In this document: positions 7,869 to 16,841 of the stretch, in pieces
How the letters are laid out: each line of letters begins with the position of its first letter
Position numbering within the stretch: position 1 is the stretch's first letter
Assembly: GCA_934271735.1 (NCBI GenBank)
Contig: CAKQSB010000007.1
Coordinates: 1 to 64,000, forward strand
DNA length: 64,000 bases
DNA from: an uncultured Clostridia bacterium
GTDB taxonomy: Bacteria; Bacillota; Clostridia; Christensenellales; Borkfalkiaceae
Direction of reading: 5' to 3'
The notes under the pieces: model-generated
What the model was told of the DNA's origin: nothing
The model's input: the letters and a program-made list of their open reading frames with translations, nothing else
The model's database searches: none
Program-made: the position numbers and the translations under genes

Positions 7869-9974
7869 TTAGTCCTTATTGATAAGATCTCCGAGCGAAA
7901 TACCGCTTACGCTGCCTTCTTTCCATTCTCTGGGTTCGTCATCTTCCTGAGCGGGTCTTGCGTCTCTTCTTCTTTCTCTTCTCGGCTTATCTTCGCCTTC
8001 GGCTTCTTCACCGTCTTCCTTTCTTTCTCTTCTTCTGGGAGCAACGCCTTCGGGAGCGGGAGTAAGAGCCTTTATGGAAAGAGTCATCTTCTCTTTCTCT
8101 ACGTCCATATCGAGAATCTTAGCTTCAACTTCGTCTCCGACTTTAAGAACGGAAGTGGGATTTTCAAGCCATTCGTGAGAAATCTGAGAAACGTGAACAA
8201 GACCGTCGATACCCTTTTCGACTTCTACGAAAGCACCGAAGCTTACTATTCTGACAACTTTACCCTTAACGGTGTCGCCGATTGCATATTTATCTGCAGC
8301 AAGCTGCCAAGGCTTCGGCTGAAGCTGTTTATATCCGAGAGAAACTTTCTTGGTTTCCTTATCGCATTTCAATACTTTGAATTCGTACTGCTTACCGATT
8401 TCGAGAACATCCGCGGGAGTTTTTGCGTTCGTCCAGCTAAGATCGGAGATATGAGCAAGGCAATCAAATCCGTTTACGTCTACAAAAGCGCCGAATGCCG
8501 CAAATCTTACAACAGTACCGGTTACGACGTCGCCTTCGTTAATCGAGGAGAAGAACTCTTCTTCTTTCTTTGCTTTAGCAGCGTCTCTTTCGGCTTTCTC
8601 TGCTTCGAGAATAACTCTCTGCGAACCGACGATCTGCTTTCTTCTGCCCTGATTTTCGACTTTTTCGGCTTTAAGTCTTAAAGTCTTGCCTACGAATTTA
8701 TCAAGGTCTTTAACAAAACCTATTCTTATCTGAGAAGAAGGAATGAATACGTCGTAGCTGCCGAGTTTAGCGGTAAGACCGCCTTTGTTCGAACCCGTGC
8801 AGGTTACGGTGAAGATTTCGCCGTTAGCGATTTTCGCGATTGCTTCTTCCTCTTCTTTCTGAGCTACTATCGCTTTTTCGGACAATTTAACGGGGTTAAG
8901 TTCAACTATCATCACTTCGATGTCTTCGCCCACTTTCGATACGTAATCGGCTTTGTTGTAGTTCTCGCAATTCATTTCTTCCTTCGGAAGCATAATTTCT
9001 TTCTTCGTATTGTTGATGTACAAAGCGAGACCGTCTTCGGTTGCAGCGGAAATCGTTGCGACTATCTTCTGACCGATTCTGAATTTGGGCTGGCTATCGC
9101 CCATAGCGGACATAGCTTCTTCCATAGTGTTTGAACTTTTTACTTCTGTAGTTTCTTCCATTTTACTGAAAACCTCCATTGATTGTTCGTTGGGCGTCGA
9201 TGCCCCTGCAACAATACCTACCTTTTTATAATTTATAAAATTTTTATAATTGAGCTCATCAGGATTTGAAATGAAATATACGTTTTCGCAATTTCCTTGA
9301 CAAATTCTCATCAGTTTCTTAGTATTGCTACTATGTTTGCCACCGACTACTACCATTGCATCACAGGTTTTCGACAATATTTCTGCCTCTTCTTGACGCT
9401 CTCTTGTAGTATAACAAATTGTTTCAAAAACTTCAAGCGTTTTGACGGTTTTTTTACTAAAAAATTCTAAAATTTTTTTAAAACGCTCGGTTGAATAGGT
9501 CGTTTGCGATACGAGACAGATTTTTTCGGCCTCCGAGAAATCTGCCGATTCGTATTCCTCATCCAAAACGACGGCGGAATTATCGCACCAACCGTTTATT
9601 CCGACCACCTCGGGATGCGTCTTTTCGCCCGTTATCACGATTTTATAGCCGAGCGAATAATATTTCTCGACTATTTTATGAATTTTAAGAACGAACGGAC
9701 AGGTGCAATCGATAATCTTTACGCCTTTATCCCTAAGCTTATCGTAAACATCTCTGCCCACTCCGTGAGAACGGATTATAACCGTGCCGCCGGGTATTTC
9801 TTCCGGACTGTCGACGGTTTTCGTTCCCAAAGCGGCGATTTCGGATATAACCGACTCGTTATGAATGATTTCGCCGAGAATATACACTCCCTCGCCGTAA
9901 GTTCTCTTCGCTTCGTCCACGGCTCGCCTTACACCCATACAAAAACCGCTGTTTTTTGCAAGAATAACTTTCAT
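7869..9974 (-). CDS. ispH: IspH (HMBPP reductase) fused to four S1 RNA-binding domains
   Basis: 701 residues. Residues 1-275 are 4-hydroxy-3-methylbut-2-enyl diphosphate reductase, the last step of the MEP isoprenoid pathway. The [4Fe-4S] cysteines are Cys12 (GFCMG), Cys92 (CTCPFV) and Cys187 (TICYTT), with substrate-binding HPEV at 120-123. After a linker come four S1-like OB folds near 298-370, 385-455, 482-550 and 565-636, the last two most typical (GAFVDV, GAFVEV). The tail is charged and Arg/Glu-rich. IspH-S1 fusions are known in Clostridia, where the S1 half may stand in for ribosomal protein S1. The gene overlaps plsC by four bases (ATGA) and ends the operon. Confidence 0.95.
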   Translation of the reverse strand: MKVILAKNSGFCMGVRRAVDEAKRTYGEGVYILGEIIHNESVISEIAALGTKTVDSPEEIPGGTVIIRSHGVGRDVYDKLRDKGVKIIDCTCPFVLKIHKIVEKYYSLGYKIVITGEKTHPEVVGINGWCDNSAVVLDEEYESADFSEAEKICLVSQTTYSTERFKKILEFFSKKTVKTLEVFETICYTTRERQEEAEILSKTCDAMVVVGGKHSSNTKKLMRICQGNCENVYFISNPDELNYKNFINYKKVGIVAGASTPNEQSMEVFSKMEETTEVKSSNTMEEAMSAMGDSQPKFRIGQKIVATISAATEDGLALYINNTKKEIMLPKEEMNCENYNKADYVSKVGEDIEVMIVELNPVKLSEKAIVAQKEEEEAIAKIANGEIFTVTCTGSNKGGLTAKLGSYDVFIPSSQIRIGFVKDLDKFVGKTLRLKAEKVENQGRRKQIVGSQRVILEAEKAERDAAKAKKEEEFFSSINEGDVVTGTVVRFAAFGAFVDVNGFDCLAHISDLSWTNAKTPADVLEIGKQYEFKVLKCDKETKKVSLGYKQLQPKPWQLAADKYAIGDTVKGKVVRIVSFGAFVEVEKGIDGLVHVSQISHEWLENPTSVLKVGDEVEAKILDMDVEKEKMTLSIKALTPAPEGVAPRRRERKEDGEEAEGEDKPRRERRRDARPAQEDDEPREWKEGSVSGISLGDLINKD

Positions 9975-10585
9975 TTTTTCTTAGCTTTATTTTCCGCGTT
10001 TTTTGCTTCAAGAAGGCAATTTTCCATTTGCTCGCGCATAATGCCGTTGAATTTTTCGCCAAGTTCTGCGGTGTATTTTTCGCCTTTATATTCTTCGAGC
10101 GTATATGGTTTTCCGATATAAACGTAATTTCTTCTGAACTTTTTGAATCTCCTGCTCATCGCGACGGGAACGATAGGAACGTCCGCCTTGAATGCGAGGA
10201 GATTTGCCCCGCCGTGAATTTCCTGAAGTTCGGTATTAGCCTTATTTCTTGTTCCCTCGGGGAAAACTACGAGCGGCTTATCGTCTTTCAGAACTTTAAG
10301 ACAAGCTTTTACGGATGCAAAATCGGCTTTTTCTCTGTCTACGGGTATAGCTCCGAGCGATCTGAACAACCAATTTTTGAATTTTGAATTAAACCACTCC
10401 TTTTTCGCCATAAAATTTATCTTTTTTCTGACGAGATCGACGATCATAAATACGTCGATTTTTGCGAAGTGGTTGCAAACGAGAACATATCCGCCCTTTT
10501 TCGGCAGATTTTCTTTACCGATGATTTTCGGCATATATAAAAGCCTGTAAAAAGGCAGAATGATCCAGATAAGCAATTTAAACAT
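9971..10585 (-). CDS. plsC: 1-acyl-sn-glycerol-3-phosphate acyltransferase (PlsC family)
   Basis: 204 residues, a normal length. The protein transfers an acyl chain to lysophosphatidate to make phosphatidate at the membrane. The catalytic HX4D motif is His39-Asp44 (NHFAKID) and the glycerophosphate-binding FPEGTR motif is at 108-113. The hydrophobic N-terminus suits membrane association. It lies two bases after cmk and overlaps ispH by four bases, so translation is probably coupled. The cmk-plsC-ispH/S1 order is a familiar clostridial arrangement. Confidence 0.93.
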   Translation of the reverse strand: MFKLLIWIILPFYRLLYMPKIIGKENLPKKGGYVLVCNHFAKIDVFMIVDLVRKKINFMAKKEWFNSKFKNWLFRSLGAIPVDREKADFASVKACLKVLKDDKPLVVFPEGTRNKANTELQEIHGGANLLAFKADVPIVPVAMSRRFKKFRRNYVYIGKPYTLEEYKGEKYTAELGEKFNGIMREQMENCLLEAKNAENKAKKK

Positions 10586-10587
10586 TA

Positions 10588-11250
10588 TTATTTCCCTTTT
10601 CTCACGTCTTTAAGTATCGTATCGACCACTTCGTCTATCGTCATATACGACGTATCGATAAGTTTCGCGTCGGCACACTGTTTAAGCGGCGCGAACTCTC
10701 TGTGAGAATCGTTATAGTCTCTCTTAACGATTTCCTCGTGGAGTTTTTGAAAGTCTACGGGCGTACCTCTTTCGACAAGTTCTTTATATCTTCTTTCGGC
10801 TCTTATTTTGCTGTCCGCGGTGATATAATACTTAAACTCCGCGTTCGGAAGAACGTTCGAACCTATGTCTCTGCCGTCCAAAACGCAGTCCATGCTCTTC
10901 GCCACTTCGCGTTGAAGGTCGACCATTTTTTCGCGTACCGCTTTGTGCGCAGAAACCGCCGAAGCAAGCATGGAAACCTCGGGCTTTCTGATATCGGTCG
11001 AAACGTCGTTTCCGTCCAGAAGAGTTATTTGCGTTCCGTTTTTATATTCGACTTTCACGTCTATGTTTTTTATAATTTTCCCGACTGCCGTTTCGTCATT
11101 TACGTCCACGCCCGATAACAAACATTTCAAAGCGCAGGCTCTGTAAGTCGCACCCGTATCGAGATATAAAATATTGAGTTTGTTTGCTATGATTTTTGCG
11201 ACGGTGCTTTTGCCGCTCCCGGCAGGTCCGTCAAGCGCGATATTTATCAT
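10588..11250 (-). CDS. cmk: Cytidylate kinase
   Basis: 220 residues. Cmk phosphorylates CMP and dCMP using ATP. The P-loop GPAGSGKS is at 8-15, the DTGATYRA motif near 31-38, the LDGRDIGS motif in the middle and the R-AERRYKEL lid region near 150-160; the NDS-REFAPLK motif is near the C-terminus. An AAGGAG site lies nine bases before the ATG. It sits 34 bases after the flavoprotein gene in the same operon. Confidence 0.96.
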   Translation of the reverse strand: MINIALDGPAGSGKSTVAKIIANKLNILYLDTGATYRACALKCLLSGVDVNDETAVGKIIKNIDVKVEYKNGTQITLLDGNDVSTDIRKPEVSMLASAVSAHKAVREKMVDLQREVAKSMDCVLDGRDIGSNVLPNAEFKYYITADSKIRAERRYKELVERGTPVDFQKLHEEIVKRDYNDSHREFAPLKQCADAKLIDTSYMTIDEVVDTILKDVRKGK

Positions 11251-11284
11251 TTTTCATTACTCCTTGTCAGCCGAGTGTTTAAAT

Positions 11285-12508
11285 TCATTCCCGACCGACT
11301 GCGTTTCCCGCAGAATATGCGGTGCAAGCCGCTATGGTTATATTAAATCCGCCCGTCAAAGCGTCGACATCTATCACTTCACCCGCAAAATAAAGACCTT
11401 TCACGAGTTTGCTTTCCATTGTTTTCGGGTCGATTTCCTTAACCGAAACTCCGCCCGAAGTCACGATCGCCTCGCTTATATCTCTTAAAGAATACGGATA
11501 CATACGGAAATCTTTTATTGCTTTTACAAGCTTTCTTCTGTCCTCGGACTTAAAACAATTGTTTTGCGTTTCGCCGTCCGCACCCGAATTTTTTATAATT
11601 ATCGGAATAAAAGCTTTTAAAAGCAGGTCGTCGAGCGAATTTTTTACCGCTCTGTTTTTATACTTTTCGAAATCTCTTAAAATTCTCGCGTCGAGCTGCT
11701 CCTCGGTAAGTGCGGGCTTTAAGTCGAGCGAGAGATACACCTCGTTAAGATCAAGCTTATTTATATAGCTCGACGCGGAAATTATCAACGGACCCGAAAC
11801 GCCGAAATGCGTGAAAAGCATTTCCCCGAAATCCGAATAAATTTTTTTATTTTTATAATAAACCGAAACGTTCACGTTTTTAAGAGAAATCCCCTGCAAA
11901 GACTTGTAAAAATCGCCTTTGAGGTTCAAACCGCAAAGGGCGGCTACGGGTTTAACGACCGTATGCCCGAGACTTTCCGCAAATCCGTAACCGTCGCCGT
12001 CCGAACCGGTGGACGGATAACTGAGTCCGCCCGTACAGACGATAACGTTGTCGCATTTTATTTCGCGTTTGTCGGTTTTTACCGAGGTAATTCGCCCATC
12101 GCAGGCGTTTATCGATAAAACTTTTTCGTTCAATCCGATTTCTACGCCCGCTTCTTTGGCGTAACTTTCGAGACATTTCGTAACGTCGCTCGCCTTATCG
12201 GACAAAGGGAAAACCCTGTTTCCCCTTTCGGTTTTAAGCGGAATTTTCTTGCCGAGAAACTCCATAAGCTTTTCGGGCGGAAAACGCCTTATCGCACCCA
12301 TAAGAAACTTAGGATTTGTTACGACGTTGTCTAAAAACTCCGTTTCGTCGCAGTCGTTCGTGACGTTACATCTGCCCTTACCCGTTATATAAAGCTTTTT
12401 GCCGAGCTTTTCGTTCTTTTCGATAAGAAAAACCTGTTCCCCGCGCGCGGCTCTGAAATACGCGGAAATAAGCCCCGCAGGACCACCGCCGATAACAACC
12501 GTCGTCAT
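11285..12508 (-). CDS. HI0933/BaiN-like FAD-dependent oxidoreductase
   Basis: 407 residues. An N-terminal dinucleotide fold (VIGGGPAGL, about residues 5-13) binds FAD. The GKGRCNVTN motif is typical of the HI0933 family, and a C-terminal FAD segment (GLYFAGEVIDVDALTGGFN) closes the fold. Members are soluble flavoproteins; a few are reported to reduce steroid or bile-acid intermediates, but for most the substrate is unknown, and nothing here decides it. Its ATG overlaps the surE stop codon by one base (TGATG). Confidence 0.88.
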   Translation of the reverse strand: MTTVVIGGGPAGLISAYFRAARGEQVFLIEKNEKLGKKLYITGKGRCNVTNDCDETEFLDNVVTNPKFLMGAIRRFPPEKLMEFLGKKIPLKTERGNRVFPLSDKASDVTKCLESYAKEAGVEIGLNEKVLSINACDGRITSVKTDKREIKCDNVIVCTGGLSYPSTGSDGDGYGFAESLGHTVVKPVAALCGLNLKGDFYKSLQGISLKNVNVSVYYKNKKIYSDFGEMLFTHFGVSGPLIISASSYINKLDLNEVYLSLDLKPALTEEQLDARILRDFEKYKNRAVKNSLDDLLLKAFIPIIIKNSGADGETQNNCFKSEDRRKLVKAIKDFRMYPYSLRDISEAIVTSGGVSVKEIDPKTMESKLVKGLYFAGEVIDVDALTGGFNITIAACTAYSAGNAVGRE

Positions 12509-13236
12509 CAGAATTTTACTTCCTTGAATTTTTTTAGCGCGGCATGCGCCGTTCTGTCGTAAATAATCGGCGTAACGGTTACATAGCCGTTTCGGGAAAG
12601 AACCACGTCGCTGTCCTCGGCTTTATCGAACGGAACGGGAATGCCCGTAAGAACGTAAGTTCCGTCTTCGTTTCTTTCATATTCGTCGGAATAAAGCTGA
12701 TTGCCGAGACGGGCAACCCTTACGCCTTTATCCTCGCCGTTCGGAAGATTGACGTTAAGGACATAATCGGGCGAAGAACAAAAAACAAGTTTGTCGAATA
12801 TTTTTTCGATTATTTTCGTATTGCAGTCGAAACGGCAATTTTCGTGCGACACATTTGAAAAGGCAATCGATCTTATTTCGAAGAAATTCGCCTCGAGTCC
12901 CGCCGCGACAGTACCCGAATAACAGGTATCGCTGCCGAGATTGTTGCCGATATTTATACCCGAACAAACCATATCGAACCTATCTTCGAAATAATGACAG
13001 GCAAATTTCACGCAGTCCGCGGGCGTTCCGCTCAAAGTGTATTCATCGAACGCTTTTCCGCTGTTTAAAGGCGTGAAAACAAGTTTTTTATGTATACTCA
13101 AAGAATGAGAAAATGCCGAACGGTTTCCGTCCGGCGCAACAAGGGTAACTTTGTGACCTATTTTTACAAGTACCGAGGCGAGAGCCTGAATGCCCTCGCT
13201 TTCGATACCGTCGTCGTTAGTTACCAGAATTCTCAT
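12508..13236 (-). CDS. surE: 5'/3'-nucleotidase SurE
   Basis: 242 residues, the typical length. SurE is a metal-dependent phosphatase acting on nucleoside monophosphates. The metal-binding TNDDG motif is at residues 6-10 (Asp8, Asp9), with the GNRSAFSHS motif near 37-45 and the SGINIGNN motif in the middle. It overlaps oadA by four bases (ATGA) and the following flavoprotein gene by one base, so it is translated as part of the large operon. Confidence 0.95.
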   Translation of the reverse strand: MRILVTNDDGIESEGIQALASVLVKIGHKVTLVAPDGNRSAFSHSLSIHKKLVFTPLNSGKAFDEYTLSGTPADCVKFACHYFEDRFDMVCSGINIGNNLGSDTCYSGTVAAGLEANFFEIRSIAFSNVSHENCRFDCNTKIIEKIFDKLVFCSSPDYVLNVNLPNGEDKGVRVARLGNQLYSDEYERNEDGTYVLTGIPVPFDKAEDSDVVLSRNGYVTVTPIIYDRTAHAALKKFKEVKF

Positions 13237-14639
13237 ACGGGATATACCCCGTTATTGTTTTTAGCCATATCTTTATCGACGCCCTGCTCTTTTGCAAGTC
13301 TCCACTTGAAGAAGTTTACGGCAACCTCGTTGAAGAGAGCGTAAGAAAGAATATCTTCCGTTTTGTCGGAATATTCGGCTACTTCTTTCTTATACTTTTC
13401 GTATTCGGGCGCGATAAGGTCTGCAGGACGACAGGTTATCAGCTTTTCGTCCTTAACGATCTTTTTAAGAACTTCTTTGTCGGGTTCTGCGGGAAGTTTG
13501 CCGTATTCGCCTTTCAAAAGTCCTTTGAATTCTTTCGTTACCATTTTGTATCTCTCGCCCGACAAAACGTTGAGAACAGCTTGCGTTCCGACGATCTGGC
13601 TGGACGGAGTTACGAGCGGCGGATAGCCGCAGTCCTTTCTTACGTTGGGAACTTCTTTTAAAACCTCGTCGAGCTTATCGAGTTTGTTCTGCTGTTTAAG
13701 CTGATTCATAAGGTTGGAAAGCATTCCGCCCGGAACTTGGTAAACAAGCGTGTTTACGTCGACTTTTCTTACGTTCGGGTTAAGATATCCCGCTTTTTCG
13801 AGGTCGTTTGCAACCGTCTTGAAATAGTTGGTTATCGGAATTAGTTTCTGAAGATCTATGCCCGTATCGTAAGGTGTGCCTTCGAGAGTTTTTACGAGAG
13901 CTTCCGTCGTGGGCTGGCTCGTTCCGTTTCCGAGAGGAGACAAAGCCGTATCTACGATATCGCAACCCGCCTCGATTGCTTTGAGGTTAACCATATCGCC
14001 CGTACCCGTTGTGTTGTGCGTATGCAAATGAACGAGCGTAGTCGGTTTCAAAGCTTTTTTAAGAGCGGAAATAAGCTCGTAAGCGGTGTACGGCAAAAGA
14101 AGGTTTGCCATGTCTTTAAGGCAGATGTTATCCGCGCCCATCGCCTCGCACTGTTTTGCGAGATTTACGAAATATTCGTTGGTATGGACGGGGCTTGTCG
14201 TGTAAGAAATCGCAACTTCGCATATCCTGCCGTACTTTTTAATGGCCTTTATCGAGGTTTCGAGGTTTCTTACGTCGTTCAACGCGTCGAATACTCTGAT
14301 TACGTCTACACCGTTTTTGATGGAATATTCGATGAATTTCTCTACAACATCATCCGAATAATGCTTATAACCCAAAAGGTTCTGACCTCTCAAAAGCATC
14401 TGAATTTTCGTCTTTTTAAGATGCGATTTCAGAATACGAAGTCTTTCCCACGGGTCTTCGTGAAGAAATCTGAGGCAGGAATCGAAAGTCGCTCCGCCCC
14501 AGGCTTCCAAGGAATAATATCCGATCTCGTCAAGCTGATCGAGCATCGGGAGCATCTGCTCCGTCGTCATACGAGTCGCCGCCTGCGACTGGTGCGCGTC
14601 GCGGAGAATCGTCTCTGTTATCATAACTTTTTTTGCCAT
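13233..14639 (-). CDS. oadA: Oxaloacetate decarboxylase alpha / pyruvate carboxylase carboxyltransferase-type subunit
   Basis: 468 residues of the PYC/OadA type. The TIM-barrel catalytic residues are present: Asp13 in ETILRDAHQS, the DMANLL segment preceded by the conserved Lys (ICLKD) and the metal-binding HLHTHNTTG. Unlike many OadA proteins it stops before a biotinyl domain; the carrier is the separate protein at 16103-16468. It should move CO2 between an alpha-keto acid (oxaloacetate or pyruvate) and carrier-bound biotin. An AAGGAG site precedes the ATG and it lies 25 bases after oadB. Whether the net reaction is oxaloacetate decarboxylation or a transcarboxylation cannot be told. Confidence 0.92.
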   Translation of the reverse strand: MAKKVMITETILRDAHQSQAATRMTTEQMLPMLDQLDEIGYYSLEAWGGATFDSCLRFLHEDPWERLRILKSHLKKTKIQMLLRGQNLLGYKHYSDDVVEKFIEYSIKNGVDVIRVFDALNDVRNLETSIKAIKKYGRICEVAISYTTSPVHTNEYFVNLAKQCEAMGADNICLKDMANLLLPYTAYELISALKKALKPTTLVHLHTHNTTGTGDMVNLKAIEAGCDIVDTALSPLGNGTSQPTTEALVKTLEGTPYDTGIDLQKLIPITNYFKTVANDLEKAGYLNPNVRKVDVNTLVYQVPGGMLSNLMNQLKQQNKLDKLDEVLKEVPNVRKDCGYPPLVTPSSQIVGTQAVLNVLSGERYKMVTKEFKGLLKGEYGKLPAEPDKEVLKKIVKDEKLITCRPADLIAPEYEKYKKEVAEYSDKTEDILSYALFNEVAVNFFKWRLAKEQGVDKDMAKNNNGVYPV

Positions 14640-14664
14640 AATTATATCTCCTTAAAAATAAGGC

Positions 14665-16092
14665 TTAGCCGAATAGGGCGAGAAGTACGCCCGCGGCGAT
14701 TGCAGAACCGATAACGCCAGCAACGTTCGGTCCCATAGCATGCATAAGAAGGTGGTTGTCGGGATCGGTTTCCCTGCCTACGTCCTGAGAAATTCTCGCA
14801 GCCATAGGTACTGCGGATACACCCGCCGAACCGATGAGCGGGTTGATTTTACCGCCCGAAAGCTTACACATAAGTTTGCCGACAAGAAGTCCGCCCAAAG
14901 TACCCATGCAGAACGCGAAAAGTCCGAGAAGGATAATTTCGATAGTTCCGAGCGAAAGGAAGAGCGAGCCGGTAGCTTTGGATCCGACCATAACGCCTAA
15001 GAAAATCGTTACGGTGTTCATAAGTCCGTTGGATGCCGTGTCCACAAGTCTGCCGCAAACGCCCGATTCTCTCAGAAGATTTCCGAGCATAAGCATACCG
15101 AGAAGAGGCATAGCGTCGGGCAAAAGCACGCCGACTATAAGCGAAACAAGGATCGGGAACGCAACTTTTTCGAGTTTGGAAACTTTACGAAGTTGTTTCA
15201 TCTTTATCGCTCTTTCCTTTTTCGTCGTAACCGCCCTCATAATCGGTTTCTGAATTACGGGAATAAGAGCCATATAGGAATATGCCGCAATAGCTATCGC
15301 AGGAAGCAAATGCTCCGCAAGTTTTTTTGTAACGTAAATAGCCGTAGGTCCGTCCGCACCGCCGATAATAGCGATTGCAGCCGATTCTTTAGCCGAAAAA
15401 CCGAACAACAGATACGCGCCGAAGAACGTGATGAAAATACCGAGCTGAGCCGCCGCGCCCATAAGCATGCTTTTGGGGTTTGCGATAAGCGGACCGAAAT
15501 CGGTCATCGCGCCGATACCGAGGAAAATAATCGGCGGGAAAATCACCCAGTCGACGCCCTTGTATATGTAATAAAACAGACCGAAATCTCTTATTACCTG
15601 TTCGGTGGAAGTCGTTAAAGCTTTAGCCGCGTAACTTACGCCGTCGATCATAACGGTGTTATTCGCGAGATAATATGCAATAGCGTCCGACATAACGAAA
15701 TTCTTGCCATCTTTTGTTGCCTGAAGTGACTTAAGAAGCTCGTTCAAATCCGTTCCGAAAAGCTTATTAAGCTCCTCTACAGTCCCCGTCGCAACGGTCG
15801 CGTTCGAGGAAACCGATGTTATCGTATAACCTTTCGTTCCGAAAAGAATATGATATACGCCGGGAATGTTTACGATGAACATACCGAACGCAATGGGCAA
15901 AAGCAAAAGCGGCTCGAATTTTTTGACTATCGCAAGATAAAACAATACGCAAGAAATCAAAATCATTACGAGATTCTGCCATCCGCCCGCCGTGAACGTA
16001 CTTACAAGTTCATGTAAGCCCGTGCTTTCCCACAAACTCATAAGCGATTCGCCTATATCGAGCTTGAGAAGCGAGTTTATAAACAAATTCAT
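14665..16092 (-). CDS. oadB: Sodium-pumping decarboxylase beta subunit (OadB/MmdB family)
   Basis: 475 residues of very hydrophobic sequence with family motifs such as the GGADGPTAIY segment and the C-terminal GVSAVPMAAR / MGPNVAGVIGSAIAAG stretch. The subunit sits in the membrane, decarboxylates carboxybiotin and exports sodium ions. It is longer than the roughly 370-430 residue norm because of an N-terminal hydrophobic segment and a hydrophilic insert near residues 95-175 that separates membrane helices. It lies between the biotin carrier and oadA genes, as in other Oad and Mmd operons. Confidence 0.92.
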   Translation of the reverse strand: MNLFINSLLKLDIGESLMSLWESTGLHELVSTFTAGGWQNLVMILISCVLFYLAIVKKFEPLLLLPIAFGMFIVNIPGVYHILFGTKGYTITSVSSNATVATGTVEELNKLFGTDLNELLKSLQATKDGKNFVMSDAIAYYLANNTVMIDGVSYAAKALTTSTEQVIRDFGLFYYIYKGVDWVIFPPIIFLGIGAMTDFGPLIANPKSMLMGAAAQLGIFITFFGAYLLFGFSAKESAAIAIIGGADGPTAIYVTKKLAEHLLPAIAIAAYSYMALIPVIQKPIMRAVTTKKERAIKMKQLRKVSKLEKVAFPILVSLIVGVLLPDAMPLLGMLMLGNLLRESGVCGRLVDTASNGLMNTVTIFLGVMVGSKATGSLFLSLGTIEIILLGLFAFCMGTLGGLLVGKLMCKLSGGKINPLIGSAGVSAVPMAARISQDVGRETDPDNHLLMHAMGPNVAGVIGSAIAAGVLLALFG

Positions 16093-16102
16093 CTTATTCT
16101 CC

Positions 16103-16468
16103 TCAGCCGACGACAGCCATCAAAGCGCCCGTGTCTACGTTCGTTCCTTTGGTTACCTTGTAGGAAATTTTTCCGTCGCAAGGAGCGTTGATATCGTTAT
16201 CCATTTTCATAGCCTCGAGAACAAGAATAACTTCTCCCTTTTTAACGGTCGCCCCCTCTTCTTTAACAAGCTGTTTGATAAGCCCGGGCATCGGAGCGTT
16301 TACTTTCGTTCCGCCGGTAACTGCGGGAGCGGCTGCTTTTGCCGGAGCCGCGGGAGCCGCAACGGGTTTGATTTCCGAAACTACGGGAGTAACGTCCGAA
16401 GCCGCGCCGACTTCCTCTACACCTACCTGATACTGTTTACCGTCTATAGTAACTACAAAATTACGCAT
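16103..16468 (-). CDS. Biotinyl carrier protein of the decarboxylase complex
   Basis: 121 residues. A short N-terminal segment is followed by an Ala/Pro-rich flexible linker (about 35-52) and a biotinyl domain with the EAMKMD motif; Lys88 would carry biotin. This is the mobile carrier (gamma or 1.3S equivalent) that shuttles CO2 between the carboxyltransferase and OadB. It is 10 bases from oadB and 13 bases from the OadG gene. Confidence 0.94.
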   Translation of the reverse strand: MRNFVVTIDGKQYQVGVEEVGAASDVTPVVSEIKPVAAPAAPAKAAAPAVTGGTKVNAPMPGLIKQLVKEEGATVKKGEVILVLEAMKMDNDINAPCDGKISYKVTKGTNVDTGALMAVVG

Positions 16469-16481
16469 TTTAATTTTCTCC

Positions 16482-16838
16482 TTATAACTTTTTAATTTTT
16501 CTTACCGTAAATTCGTTTTTGCTTCCGCTCGTCTCATAGTACGCGGCGATTGCCGCAATAATCGCGACTCTTATATCCTCGGGGATTTCGTCCGTACTCT
16601 GCATAGCGGGCGTTTCGGGTTCGCACGCCGCATCGGGTTCTTCTTTCTTCGCCGCTTTTTTTTCGGATTTATTCGCGATTGCTTCGACGGCTTTTCCGAA
16701 TGCGGCAACGCAAAGAACGAGAACTGTCATACCGGCGAAAATAACAATCATTCCCAAAAGGAAAGTAAATCCGCCCGAAGCCGCTCTTTCCGCAAATTTT
16801 TCACTTGCGGCGACTTGTTCTAATAAGTTTATCAGCAT
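16482..16838 (-). CDS. OadG-family small membrane subunit
   Basis: 118 residues. One hydrophobic membrane helix (about residues 25-48) is followed by a Lys/Glu/Ala/Pro-rich linker and a short C-terminal segment, the layout of OadG/MmdD small subunits, which hold the soluble and membrane parts of the sodium pump together. The domain call rests on layout and operon position more than on sequence motifs. It is three bases from the 12S-like gene. Confidence 0.8.
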   Translation of the reverse strand: MLINLLEQVAASEKFAERAASGGFTFLLGMIVIFAGMTVLVLCVAAFGKAVEAIANKSEKKAAKKEEPDAACEPETPAMQSTDEIPEDIRVAIIAAIAAYYETSGSKNEFTVRKIKKL

Positions 16839-16841
16839 TTT

